This document shows positions 8,335 to 17,461 of a stretch of 64,000 bases of DNA, one piece after another (positions within the stretch are counted from its first letter, which is position 1; every line of letters begins with the position of its first letter). This stretch comes from a bacterium. GTDB taxonomy: Bacteria; Babelota; Babeliae; Babelales; RVW-14. Under the pieces are notes generated by a model. That model worked only from the letters and a program-made list of their open reading frames with translations. It was not told the DNA's origin and ran no database searches. The stretch covers positions 992,001 to 1,056,000 of the forward strand of contig CP064957.1 in the NCBI GenBank assembly GCA_016699045.1, given 5' to 3'. The translations under genes and the position numbers were made by a program.

Positions 8335-8424
8335 AATTAACTCTTTTTTTAAAGGGCCAAAACCAACAAATAAACGAATGGTTACGGACTTATGCCCTTA
8401 AAGCAGGGCTGCTAAGAGTTAATT
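8335..8424 (-). promoter_or_regulatory. leader with inverted repeat covering the ABC-F ribosome-binding site
   Basis: In the transcript (minus strand) AATTAACTCTT (8424-8414) is perfectly complementary over 11 bases to AAGAGTTAATT (8345-8335). The second arm directly abuts the ABC-F start codon and contains its only Shine-Dalgarno-like sequence (AAAAAAAGAG). Between the arms lies a small GCCCT/AGGGC hairpin (8410-8392). Pairing of the arms would hide the ribosome-binding site. The leader may respond to translation state, as known for resistance ABC-F genes. It may also contribute to topA termination. Confidence 0.45.
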
Positions 8425-8439
8425 TTCATGATCGTGCCT

Positions 8440-10722
8440 TTACTCAGTGTACCCGCATTCTTTATTTGGGCAGGTATGTGTTTCTTTACCATCTTTGCTG
8501 CGCGTTACCAATAAATACGATGCTTTGCATTTTGGGCAAGGGTTTTCTACCACTTCACCAAAAATTGAGAAGCGACATTTTGGATAACCGGTACAGCCCC
8601 AAAAACTGCCACCTTTCCAGCGACGCTTTGCCATGGCGCTGTTGCATTGTGGGCAGCGCATTTTAAGCTGTTCTTGATGGATGTATTTACATTCTGGATA
8701 GCCAGGGCATGCCAAGAATGGTCCAAAGCGGCCAACTTTTTTAACTAAGTTTTTACCGCATTGTGGGCACTTGATATCAATAATTTCTGCATTTGCTTCT
8801 TCAGTGCTGATGCTGACATTGCCCGCTTCATCGCGGCTTGCGTTGGAGGTAAACTTACAGTCAGGGAATTTTGAGCAGCCCAAAAATTCACCTGATTTAC
8901 CAAAGCGCAGCACGAGTGGTGCTTGGCAGGTTGGGCATAAAAGATCGGTTTCAATATTTCTGCGTGTTGCTTCAACGCCACCAAATTCAACAAGGTCCTT
9001 CTTAAATTTTCCATAAAATTCATGAAGAACGCTATCGCGCTCAATTTCGCCTTGGGCAATTTTGTCTAAATCTTCTTCCATTTTTGCCGTAAAGGTAATG
9101 TTAATAATGTCGGGCAGATTTTTGACCAACATCTCATTAACTGCTTTCCCTAGCTCGGTTGGCGTAAATTTCTTTTTATCTTTTTCTACGTAGCTCCGTT
9201 TCTGAATTGTAGACAGGGTGGCAGCGTACGTACTTGGTCGACCAATGCCGCGCTTTTCAAGTTCTTTAACCAGCGATGCTTCTGTGTAGCGTGGTGGTGG
9301 TTGCGTGAAATGCTGTCTGTTGCTTGCTTCAACAAGATCGAGCGTCTTTTGTTCAACCACTTCTTTTGGAATATTGGTTGTTTTTTGCTCGTCAGATTCT
9401 TCTTCTTCAACCAAATATACTTTCAAAAAACCGTCAAATATGAGGGTGGAGCCGGTAGCTTTAAAAGTATATTTGCCACTGTCGATTAACACTTGGCGTT
9501 GGAAATATTCAGCAGGCGTCATTTGACAGGCAACAAAGCGCTTCCAAATAAGTTCATACAATTTTGCTTGGTGCGGCTTGAGAAAGCGCGCAACCTTTTC
9601 TGGCGTCAAATCAATGTTAATTGGTCTGATTGCTTCGTGAGCATCTTGCGCGCCTTTTTTGCCATAAAAATTACTCGATTTTGGCAAATATTTATCGCCA
9701 AATTCTTTTTTAATGTAGCCGCGAACCGCTTTGAGTGCCGTGTCTGAAATACGCAGCGAGTCGGTACGCATGTACGTAATGAGTGCTTCTGGCGCGTCTT
9801 GTTTGCCAAGTGGCACACCTTCGTACAATTGCTGGGCAACGGCCATGGTGCGGTCAACCGAGAAGCCCAATTTGTTGTAGGCATCTTGCTGCAACGTACT
9901 GGTCATGAAGGGCGGCAAAGCATTTTTTGAGCGTTGTTTGTCGGTAATTTTGGTGACAACAAAATCTTTTTCTTTTTGAATTTCAACTAAAACTTTGTCG
10001 GCATCAGCCTTATTTTTGATGGCAATATTTTTGCCGCTAATTTTAAACAAGTCTGCTGGCAGCTTGGCTGCTTTAGTGACTTCAAAAATACCTTGAACAG
10101 ACCATGATTCTTCGGGTTTGAAGTTAAGAATTTCTTCTTCGCGTTGGCAAATGAGCAACACAGCAACGGATTGTACCCGGCCGGCTGAAAGGCCTTTAGC
10201 GATTTTTTTCCAAAGAATTGGCGAGACTTCATAACCCACCCAGCGGTCAAGAATACGGCGTGCTTGCTGGGCGCTGACCTGATTGAGATCGATGGTTGTT
10301 TTATTTTCAATGGCTTGCGTAATGGCAGGTTCGGTAATTTCGTTAAACGTGATGCGATGAATTTTGCTGTCATCGCCAAAAACTTTTTGAATTTCTTGCC
10401 CGATGTGCCAAGAAATAATTTCCCCTTCCCGGTCAGGGTCAGAGGCTAAATATATTTCGCTTGATTTACGTGCTTGCTTACAAATGTCGGCAATAACGGT
10501 TGCTTTGTCTTTGATTGGTACATATTCAAGGGTTATCTTATTTGTTTTTGGGTCAATAGTAATACCAAGTTTGCGGCTTGGTAAATCTTTAATATGCCCA
10601 AAGGTGGACATAATTTTAAAGTCACTCCCCAAAAACTTTGAAATAGTTTTTATTTTTGAAGGTGATTCTACAATGAGGAGCTTTGGTCCATTTTCCATAA
10701 CAGCGGTTCTCTTTTTGCCCAT
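8440..10722 (-). CDS. topA: DNA topoisomerase I (type IA)
   Basis: A 760-residue enzyme that relaxes negatively supercoiled DNA. The N-terminal Toprim domain shows LLIVESPSKIKTI with the catalytic Glu and ASDPDREGE with the metal-binding DxD. The active-site Tyr lies in ITYMRTDSLRIS. The C-terminus carries four Cys4 zinc ribbons, as in the Escherichia coli enzyme: CPTC, CPQC, CPQC and CPKC, each with a partner pair. I chose the ATG at 10722 because a G-rich stretch precedes it in the transcript. An alternative Met lies eight codons further in. The gene is followed by the ABC-F gene on the same strand after about 100 bases. Confidence 0.95.
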   Translation of the reverse strand: MGKKRTAVMENGPKLLIVESPSKIKTISKFLGSDFKIMSTFGHIKDLPSRKLGITIDPKTNKITLEYVPIKDKATVIADICKQARKSSEIYLASDPDREGEIISWHIGQEIQKVFGDDSKIHRITFNEITEPAITQAIENKTTIDLNQVSAQQARRILDRWVGYEVSPILWKKIAKGLSAGRVQSVAVLLICQREEEILNFKPEESWSVQGIFEVTKAAKLPADLFKISGKNIAIKNKADADKVLVEIQKEKDFVVTKITDKQRSKNALPPFMTSTLQQDAYNKLGFSVDRTMAVAQQLYEGVPLGKQDAPEALITYMRTDSLRISDTALKAVRGYIKKEFGDKYLPKSSNFYGKKGAQDAHEAIRPINIDLTPEKVARFLKPHQAKLYELIWKRFVACQMTPAEYFQRQVLIDSGKYTFKATGSTLIFDGFLKVYLVEEEESDEQKTTNIPKEVVEQKTLDLVEASNRQHFTQPPPRYTEASLVKELEKRGIGRPSTYAATLSTIQKRSYVEKDKKKFTPTELGKAVNEMLVKNLPDIINITFTAKMEEDLDKIAQGEIERDSVLHEFYGKFKKDLVEFGGVEATRRNIETDLLCPTCQAPLVLRFGKSGEFLGCSKFPDCKFTSNASRDEAGNVSISTEEANAEIIDIKCPQCGKNLVKKVGRFGPFLACPGYPECKYIHQEQLKMRCPQCNSAMAKRRWKGGSFWGCTGYPKCRFSIFGEVVENPCPKCKASYLLVTRSKDGKETHTCPNKECGYTE

Positions 10723-11022
10723 GCTAGTCCCCCCCGGTCATAGCGTTTTTATACTACTCTTTATTTGAATATTAACGATTGTATGCACCAACTTTTAACA
10801 ATTGTTGTGTTTTTGTCAAAGTATTTATACCTTTATCCCATGGTCTTTATATAGTTTAGACATAATATTTTCAAGGAGTCAATATAAAATAAATAGTTTC
10901 TCTTTGGTCGCGCTGCTGCTTCATAATTCTTATGTGCTACTTGGATATAGTTGTGGGTCGATTGAGGAAAAGTATGGGTGTCGGGTCAGGGGTTTTGTCT
11001 TATTAAAAGTCAGGAGGGCGTT
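10723..11022 (+). other. 300-base divergent intergenic region, no gene seen
   Basis: This region lies between the divergent topA and the membrane-protein cluster. It is AT-rich, and a frame at 10802-11026 lacks a ribosome-binding site and looks accidental. It should hold the promoters of both transcription units, but I could not pick out a convincing pair of consensus boxes. Confidence 0.4.
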
Positions 11023-11775
11023 ATGATTAATACCTTTATGTCTTGTTGGAAAGAATCTATTTTGTTTTTTTCTTTGCACAATCTTAATGCAATTGTGGTT
11101 GCTTTTGGCAAGGCGCTTGTAGCTTTTGTAAAAAAACTATGGTTTTTGATTTTTTTACTGCTGGGTTTACAGGCTTTTGAAATCTTTAACTCATTGGTTT
11201 GGCATAAAAACAGCACTTGGAGTATGTGGAATCTTTTGATCAATGCCGGTGTCTACGTAACTACGCTCGGTTGCTTTTTTATGTTTCTGTGGTCGGTTCG
11301 ACCTTCTGCAAGCGGTTCGCTAGCTCCTAAGCACCGTGACTATTCTTTACAATTTTTTCAAAAAGTGGTGGGGTTTATTGCTTTGATGGTGCTGGCGCCG
11401 CTTGGTCTAGCGCTGGCGACTATTGGCGCTCTTTTCATTGTGGAATTGAGTAGCGAGGGAGCTACAGGCCTCAAATTATTTGTGCTGGGTATTATCAACA
11501 GTATCAAGTTTGCTTTGTGCTTTTTGCCGGGCATGCTTTTGTTAACGTTTATTTCGTTTGTGCCTGATTGGTTGGGATTGCCACTTTTTGCATTTCGAGT
11601 GCCGTGGACGAGTGGACCTATCGCTCAATTTTTGGCTTACTTGCCGCACGCCGTATCTTTGCTAGTCCCGATGGTGATTTCGTTGTGTGGTCTTATTGTC
11701 AGGGCTTTTCTTATTTCTGTGTGTGCTACATTTTTCATACAACTGAAAGGTCGATACAGTCGTTTGTTTAATTAG
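11023..11775 (+). CDS. polytopic membrane protein, paralogue 1 of 3
   Basis: A 250-residue protein. I chose the ATG at 11023 because CAGGAGG (11011-11017) precedes it. The N-terminus is amphipathic and starts with the pattern ..CWKESILFF, followed by about five or six hydrophobic helices and a basic C-terminal tail. The same layout recurs in the next two genes: a WKES-like start, then a KKLWF helix, a VRP motif after the second helix and a basic C-terminal end. No functional domain is recognised. Being first in a cluster that leads into plsC and the bat operon, it may have an envelope role. Confidence 0.6.
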   Translation: MINTFMSCWKESILFFSLHNLNAIVVAFGKALVAFVKKLWFLIFLLLGLQAFEIFNSLVWHKNSTWSMWNLLINAGVYVTTLGCFFMFLWSVRPSASGSLAPKHRDYSLQFFQKVVGFIALMVLAPLGLALATIGALFIVELSSEGATGLKLFVLGIINSIKFALCFLPGMLLLTFISFVPDWLGLPLFAFRVPWTSGPIAQFLAYLPHAVSLLVPMVISLCGLIVRAFLISVCATFFIQLKGRYSRLFN

Positions 11776-11944
11776 AGAGTTAACACGAATATTCTTGATG
11801 GCGGTCTGTTTTTTAAAAAATTGGCCGCCAATAATGTTTGATGGGGTTGGTTATATTTTTTTGCATTTTACGTTAAAATTAACTACTCTTTCAAAGCTAA
11901 TTAAAAAATTCATTAAGTAAATGCCAAAAAAATAAGAGGGCTGT

Positions 11945-12695
11945 ATGTTTTTTGATGAAGTGAGATCTTATTGGAAAGAGTCTTTTGATTTTTTTAAATG
12001 GCAAAATCTGCACTTGATGCTTCTGGCATCTTTGAACAATTTGCGGCGAGCCGCAGGTATTTTTGCAACAGAATTATGGTTTTTTGTCGTGATTCTTTTT
12101 TGCTTACAACTTTTTGATATTCTTAACTTATTTGTGTTTAATATTCAAGATTCATGGACGGGAGTCGATTTTTTGGTTCCTATGTACTTAAATATAGCGT
12201 CTCTGCTTGGTTTCTTTTTTTTTCTTTTGGCGGTGCGGCCGTCTGTCGAACGCAAGGATGATGCTTATTTTTTAAAATATATGTTTCGGTTTTTTGGTGT
12301 GATGCTAATTTTGGCTTTTATACCGTCATATCTGTTGCCGTTGCAGGTGGTAAGTATTTTTTTTAGTTGATCTGCCAGGTTCTTTCAGATCATTTTTTTC
12401 AGCGATTAAAAATGGCCTTTTGTTGTGTATCTATTTTTTACCTGCCATCGTTGGTTTGTCAGTGTGCTCATTGATACCCCATTTTTTATTTAGACCGCCA
12501 CTCAGTGATTATGTTCGTCTTATAGCTTTGTTGACCCATAAACTTGCAGCCACTCAATCTATGGTGCTGGTAGTTGCTCTGCCGGTTGCTATCTTTTTAG
12601 TGAGTGTTGTGATAAAAGCCATCCTAATCGCTATTTGTGTTATGTACTACGTTAAAATCAAACATGCGCATCATCGATTATTTTTTAGCAATTAA
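11945..12695 (+). CDS. polytopic membrane protein, paralogue 2 of 3, frameshifted in a T8 run
   Basis: ATG 11945 has AAGAGGG upstream. The frame (SYWKESFDFF..., ..LLAVRPSVERK..) stops early after SIFFS. Removing one T from the T8 run at 12357-12364 joins it to the downstream frame (..VDLPGSFRSFF... to ..HHRLFFSN) and gives 249 residues, almost the exact length of paralogue 1, with matching helix pattern. The break is therefore a one-base insertion in a homopolymer. It could be a sequencing error, a recent pseudogene or a slippage-corrected gene. Confidence 0.55.
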
Positions 12696-12708
12696 CAGGA
12701 ACTATCTC

Positions 12709-13574
12709 ATGTTTACTATTCTTCAGTACTGGCAGCAGTCCCTTGCCTTGTTTGTTCCAGCACGTTTTTGTTCCTTGCTTTTGTTGACGGCAAAAAAATA
12801 TGGTCATGCATGTGTGCGTTTCGTTTTGTTTTTAATCTTCTTTTGATTGCCTCGCTGGTGGCTCGTTTTTTCTGTCCGCAAGAAGTTTTTATGATTCAAG
12901 AATTGGCGGCCAGTTCCTCAGAAAAGCTTTTGGAACGGAGTTCCTTGATGTGGTGGTTGCTTGGTTTTTCGTTAGCTGATTTTATGCTTCATGGTGGTTT
13001 TTTACTTTTTGTTCGCCAGAAATCAGATGATAAAATTACGAAAAATTATCTCTTTTCTTTTATGTTACGCTACATTCAATATTCGCTTATTTTTTCTTTG
13101 GTAATGCTTATGCTGGTTGTTTTTTTTGCATCATTGGGTATGACCGCCTTGCCGCACGTTCATTGGAGTGTGGTTATGATGGTACGTAGTCTTGAATTGA
13201 TTATGCTGTTCTTTTGGTTTGATTCACCCTGCATGGTAAAAGATTTTTTTAAAGCTCTTGAAAAAGGCGTTAATTTTGTGCTGTATAATTTGCCTTTTTT
13301 GCTCATATTTTTAATCCTTGGGTTGGTGAGTCAGTTTGTGCTTAAGTTAGCAGTTTGTGGCTTGTCGGTTGAGTATGCAGATATTTTTGCTTTTTTAAAT
13401 GGCAGACTTGAGCTTGTGGCGCCGATAACGGTGAGTGATGGGCAGTTGGCAATCTGGCGGGTACTTCTTTTCAAATATCTCAAATTTATGCTCGATTTTT
13501 TTTGGATATGTTTTTTGTGGGTTGTCTACGATCGTAAAAAAATGATTTCGTATGCCAACAGTTTTTTCTCGTGA
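12709..13574 (+). CDS. polytopic membrane protein, paralogue 3 of 3, frameshifted in an A7 run
   Basis: The likely start is ATG 12709 behind AACAGGAAC; its frame (..QYWQQSLALF..) ends at 12846. The body of the protein (..FVRQKSDDKITKNY.., about five helices, end at 13574) is in another frame. Adding one A to the A7 run at 12792-12798 joins them as ..LTAKKIW.., matching FVKKLWF in paralogue 1, and gives 288 residues. Like its neighbour, it shows a homopolymer indel rather than scattered decay. Confidence 0.5.
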
Positions 13575-13583
13575 GATAATGCC

Positions 13584-14318
13584 ATGAACAAGGTGTGCCT
13601 TTTTGTTAAGACAGCAATTTTTTATGTGGGTGGCTTTCTTGTTTTTTTGTTTTTTTATATATTGTTGTTGCCACTGACGTTCTTGCCTGAGAAAACACGG
13701 CGTGATAATCGTTTTTATTATTGGCTTGGTGAAATGTTGTCACGAGCGCTGGTTAAACTTTCTTTTGTTCGGTACGAGATAAAAAATCTTGAAAATATGC
13801 CAACATACCCCGATCAACCCGCGATCATTTTAATTAATCATGCGTCGATGTTGGACATTCCTTTGGTTGAGGTGGCGTTGCAGGGCTACCCGCATATTTG
13901 GCTGGCAAAGCCAATTCCGTTGCTTAATATTTTGCTACGACGCATGCATCTGACTATTGAGCGTGACGACCCTTCCAAGCAGCTTAAAATTATTAAACAA
14001 GCTTGCGCTTTAGCAAAAGATCATGCCCGCCATCTGGTGTTATTTCCTGAAGGGACGCGCCACCATGATGGTCAGATACATGATTTTTTTGAAGGGTTTG
14101 CTGTATTCGCGCAACATCTTAAACGCCCAGTAATCCCGATTTTTATTGCTGGATTAAACAAGATATGCCCCAAGCAGAGTTTAATGATTGATTCTTCTAA
14201 ATGTCTGGTTAAAATTAACATAGGCAAACCTATGTATGCTGATGGTAAAACGAGACAGGAATTTGTTGATGAGGTGCGGGGGTGGTTTGTAAGGGAAATG
14301 GCTAAATATAAAGCGTAA
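13584..14318 (+). CDS. plsC: 1-acyl-sn-glycerol-3-phosphate acyltransferase
   Basis: A 244-residue membrane-bound acyltransferase that makes phosphatidic acid from lysophosphatidic acid. It has an N-terminal hydrophobic anchor (residues 8-30), the catalytic NHASMLD (H-x4-D) near residue 93, the substrate-binding FPEGTR near residue 155 and the later VIPIFIAG block. The length is typical. It sits nine bases after the preceding membrane protein gene and 25 bases before batA, so one transcript is likely. Together with the acyl-CoA ligase at 1.9 kb it indicates phospholipid synthesis from activated fatty acids. Confidence 0.88.
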   Translation: MNKVCLFVKTAIFYVGGFLVFLFFYILLLPLTFLPEKTRRDNRFYYWLGEMLSRALVKLSFVRYEIKNLENMPTYPDQPAIILINHASMLDIPLVEVALQGYPHIWLAKPIPLLNILLRRMHLTIERDDPSKQLKIIKQACALAKDHARHLVLFPEGTRHHDGQIHDFFEGFAVFAQHLKRPVIPIFIAGLNKICPKQSLMIDSSKCLVKINIGKPMYADGKTRQEFVDEVRGWFVREMAKYKA

Positions 14319-14343
14319 GCTTACAAATCTTGCAGGTGGTGTC

Positions 14344-15336
14344 ATGTTTTTAAAGTTTGCATATCCAGAGCTCTTGTTTATTTTTGTACCAATCTTATTG
14401 TTGGCGATTGTGTATCGTTTGTTTTTATATCGGTTTCCGCGTTACATGTTTCCGTCCGTAGTAGTTCTTGGTGCCAGTGGCCTTTTAAAAGGAACGAGTT
14501 ATAAACATGTTTTGATGGGATTGCGTTTTCTTGCATTGTGTGGTTTGTTGTTGATGATTGCGCGACCTCAGTGGATCGATGAGCAATCGTTTGTTAATGT
14601 TAATGGTGTTGATATTGTTTTAGCAATTGACGTTTCGGGCAGCATGCAGCTTTTTGATGATATGCATGATCGTCGTTCGCGGATTCAGGTTGCCAAGCAA
14701 GAAGCGATTAACTTTATTGAAAAACGTACCAACGATCCAATCAGTGTGGTGATTTTTGCTCATGATGCGCTTTCGCGCTCGCCGTTAACGCTGGACAAAA
14801 AATTTCTTAAAGATATTGTTGGCAGCCTTGAGTTGGGCGTTATCGATCCCAACGGAACCTTTTTGGGAACTGGTTTGGCAACAGCAGTTAGTCGTTTGAA
14901 AACTTCTGCAGCAAAAAGTAAAATTGTGATTTTATTGACCGATGGTGCGCCAAGTGTGCCAGAAAAAATTGATCCAGAAACTGCCATTGAGTTGGCAAAG
15001 CAATTTGACGTAAAAGTATATACCATCGGTATTGGTAACCAGCAAGGTGGTTTTATTCAACACCCATTCTTGGGTATTCAGCGAGCAGGGGTCGATCTCA
15101 ATGTTGCGTTGTTGCAAAAAATTGCTCAAGAGACGAAGGGACGTTTCTTTGTGGCAAATAACCCGCGCGATATGCGTACTATTTACGATACGATTGATCA
15201 GCTCGAACGCACAGAACATAAAACCGATATGTTCCATAACTATTATGAAGCATTTCTAAGCTTCATTTGGGCGGTACTTTTGTTGGTTGGTATAGAATTA
15301 TTGTTGCGATTTTTTGTATGGCGTGGCGTATCATGA
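14344..15336 (+). CDS. batA: BatA-like von Willebrand factor A protein
   Basis: A 330-residue inner-membrane protein. Two N-terminal helices (about residues 8-30 and 55-75) are followed by a VWA domain with the metal-ion site DVSGSMQ near residue 98 and LLTDGAP near residue 200, and a C-terminal membrane helix (about 305-325) completes it. This is the BatA/BatB topology from Bacteroides aerotolerance operons. The stop overlaps batB by four bases. The operon order below (VWA, VWA, TPR, BatD, TPR) is the full batA-E set. Confidence 0.85.
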   Translation: MFLKFAYPELLFIFVPILLLAIVYRLFLYRFPRYMFPSVVVLGASGLLKGTSYKHVLMGLRFLALCGLLLMIARPQWIDEQSFVNVNGVDIVLAIDVSGSMQLFDDMHDRRSRIQVAKQEAINFIEKRTNDPISVVIFAHDALSRSPLTLDKKFLKDIVGSLELGVIDPNGTFLGTGLATAVSRLKTSAAKSKIVILLTDGAPSVPEKIDPETAIELAKQFDVKVYTIGIGNQQGGFIQHPFLGIQRAGVDLNVALLQKIAQETKGRFFVANNPRDMRTIYDTIDQLERTEHKTDMFHNYYEAFLSFIWAVLLLVGIELLLRFFVWRGVS

Positions 15337-16337
15337 CGGATATATTTGGCATTCATTGGGCAGGGCTTGATAAAGTTTTGTGTCTGCCTGTTTTTGTATT
15401 GTTCATTTTTCTAGTTATTCGTAACTATGTTCGCATTAGTCGCTGTGCGCGGTTATTGGTTCATCCAACGTTGCGTAAAACAATTTTTGCTCATTATTCT
15501 GGTCGTAAGCAACTGATCAAAACATGGTGTTTGAGTACGGCGCTCGTGTTGTTATTTTTGGCGCTGTTGCAGCCGCAGTGGGGCAAAAAAGAGCATACGG
15601 TGGTTCAAGAGGGTCGCGACTTGCTCATGGTACTAGACGTTTCGCGTAGCATGTTGGCACAAGACTTTAAGCCAAGCCGGCTCGAATTTGCAAAGCTTAA
15701 AGTACGCAACTTGTTGGCCAAGCTCAACTTTGAGCGCGTTGGGTTGGTTTTGTTTTCAGGCTCTGCGTTCATGCAATGTCCGTTGACTATTGATCATGCA
15801 GCATTTTTAATGTTTCTCGATCACGTTGATGCTGAAGTTATTTCTTCAGGTACCACGGCGATTGATGTGGCGTTACAAAAAGCGATTGATGTGTATGCAA
15901 AATCAACCGCGCGTAAAAATAAAAATGTGTTATTAGTTACTGACGGGGAAGATTTTTCAACGAATCTTGCTGGCGTGAAAAGCAAAGCGCACGAGCAAAA
16001 CATTCGTGTTTTTGCGTTGGGTGTTGGGTCTACCGAAGGTGCACCAATTCCGATTCTTGATGCACATGGCAATCAAGTTGGTCATGAAAAAGATGATAAG
16101 GGTGGGATTGCTTTGTCAGCATTGAATGAGAAACTTTTGCAGCAAATTTGTTCTGAGTTGCATGGATCATATTTTAAAGCGAGTTATGACGATCGAGATA
16201 TCGACGCCATTGCTCATCAGATTCAGCAGCTTGAAAAAGAAAAATTTATGGATCAAAAAATATCACAGTACGAAGATCAGTACCCATGGTTGTTGGCGGG
16301 TGCTTGGCTGCTGTTTTTGCTTGAATGGCTTATTTGA
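15333..16337 (+). CDS. batB: BatB-like von Willebrand factor A protein
   Basis: A 334-residue protein from ATG 15333, which overlaps the batA stop as ATGA. An earlier in-frame start would lie inside batA. The topology matches BatA: N-terminal helices near residues 15-35 and 65-85, a VWA domain with DVSRSML (MIDAS D-x-S-x-S) and LLVTDGEDF, and a short C-terminal helix at the very end. It probably forms a membrane complex with BatA and the TPR proteins. Its exact biochemical role is unknown; the Bat proteins are linked to oxidative and envelope stress. Confidence 0.84.
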   Translation: MTDIFGIHWAGLDKVLCLPVFVLFIFLVIRNYVRISRCARLLVHPTLRKTIFAHYSGRKQLIKTWCLSTALVLLFLALLQPQWGKKEHTVVQEGRDLLMVLDVSRSMLAQDFKPSRLEFAKLKVRNLLAKLNFERVGLVLFSGSAFMQCPLTIDHAAFLMFLDHVDAEVISSGTTAIDVALQKAIDVYAKSTARKNKNVLLVTDGEDFSTNLAGVKSKAHEQNIRVFALGVGSTEGAPIPILDAHGNQVGHEKDDKGGIALSALNEKLLQQICSELHGSYFKASYDDRDIDAIAHQIQQLEKEKFMDQKISQYEDQYPWLLAGAWLLFLLEWLI

Positions 16338-16352
16338 TTGGTGGAGATGGCA

Positions 16353-17435
16353 ATGAAAATAACACAGACGGTATTTTTTATAATGTTGTTGATGCCAAGC
16401 ATGGTGGTGGGCGGTCTTTTTACCAACTATGCACAACAAAAACCTGAAGAGACTATTGCTGAGCTTGAAAAAAAACAAATCGATGCCCCGCACGATCCCT
16501 ACGTAAATTATAATTTGGGTGTTGCCTTGTACAAAGCGGGCAACTACGCTCAAGCGGTTAAAAACTTTGAGCGTGTGGCAGCGAATAAAAAAATAGATGA
16601 AGATTTTTCTTTGCGAGCCCGCTTTAATGCCGGCAATAGTTCTTATCGAGCAGCGCTTGAAGGTCTTGGTACGGGCTGGGAAGAAAAAAAAGAGTTGGAT
16701 GACAAAATACTTGAACAAGCCATAGCGCAAACAAAAGCGGCGATTGCCTCTTATCAAGAAGTAATCAAACTTGATGATGACCATGAGCCAGCAAAAAATA
16801 ATAAAAAACTTGCCGACGAATTACTGAAAAAACTAGAAGAAAAAAAGAAAAAACAGGAACAAGAAAAACAAGATAAAAAAGATCAAGAAAAAGATAAAGA
16901 GAAGCAAGATAACAAGCAAGATAAAGATAAACAAGATAAAAACGATCAGCAAAAACAGCAAGACAAAAAAGACAACAAGAACGATAAAAAAGATCAAAAA
17001 AAAGATGAGCAGGGCCAGCAAGATCGTGACAAGTCTGACCAGCAAGATGACAAAAATAAGCAAGAAGAAGGTCAGCAAAACGAAGGCGACCGCGATCAGA
17101 GCAAGCAAGATGGCGATCAAGAAAAACAGGAGAATCAAGACGCCAACAAATCTGATGAACAAAAAGAGCAAGAGCGAAAAGAGCGTGAGCAGCAAGAGCA
17201 AGAAGAGCAAGCAAAAACTGCTGAGCAAAAAGAACAAGAAGCTGCCCAAGCGGCTGCTGCTCGAGCAGCGCAGGGTCAAGAGCAGGATAAAGATGATGAA
17301 GGCATACAAAAACGCGGTGTGCGTGCCTTGCTTGAAAATTTAGATGAAGATGAATCAAAAAAACAAAAGGGTTTCATTGTGCAGCAAGTTAAAGGTGGTA
17401 ATGCATCTGAACGGCAGGGACAAAAACCATGGTAA
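16353..17435 (+). CDS. batC: BatC-like TPR protein with long Lys/Asp/Gln low-complexity region
   Basis: A 360-residue exported protein. I chose the ATG at 16353 with GGAGATGG just upstream; it gives a good signal peptide ending near VVGG. TPR repeats (PYVNYNLGVALYKAGNYAQAV and relatives) occupy roughly residues 45-150. They are followed by about 130 residues composed almost only of K, D, Q, E and N in short periodic units (KQDK-like), then a short C-terminal segment with RGVRALLENLDEDE. BatC proteins commonly end in such charged tails. It lies between batB and batD with almost no spacing. Confidence 0.8.
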   Translation: MKITQTVFFIMLLMPSMVVGGLFTNYAQQKPEETIAELEKKQIDAPHDPYVNYNLGVALYKAGNYAQAVKNFERVAANKKIDEDFSLRARFNAGNSSYRAALEGLGTGWEEKKELDDKILEQAIAQTKAAIASYQEVIKLDDDHEPAKNNKKLADELLKKLEEKKKKQEQEKQDKKDQEKDKEKQDNKQDKDKQDKNDQQKQQDKKDNKNDKKDQKKDEQGQQDRDKSDQQDDKNKQEEGQQNEGDRDQSKQDGDQEKQENQDANKSDEQKEQERKEREQQEQEEQAKTAEQKEQEAAQAAAARAAQGQEQDKDDEGIQKRGVRALLENLDEDESKKQKGFIVQQVKGGNASERQGQKPW

Positions 17436-17461
17436 AAGAAAAAAGAGCCCGGAGTATCATA

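Noticed and set aside
10802..11026. 74-codon frame between topA and the first membrane protein
   Set aside because: No ribosome-binding site and no recognisable pattern; the real gene with CAGGAGG starts at 11023 in another frame.
16765..17358. Long minus-strand frames opposite the Lys/Asp/Gln-rich part of batC
   Set aside because: Low-complexity coding sequence produces Leu/Phe-rich open frames on the other strand; there is no start signal and no domain.
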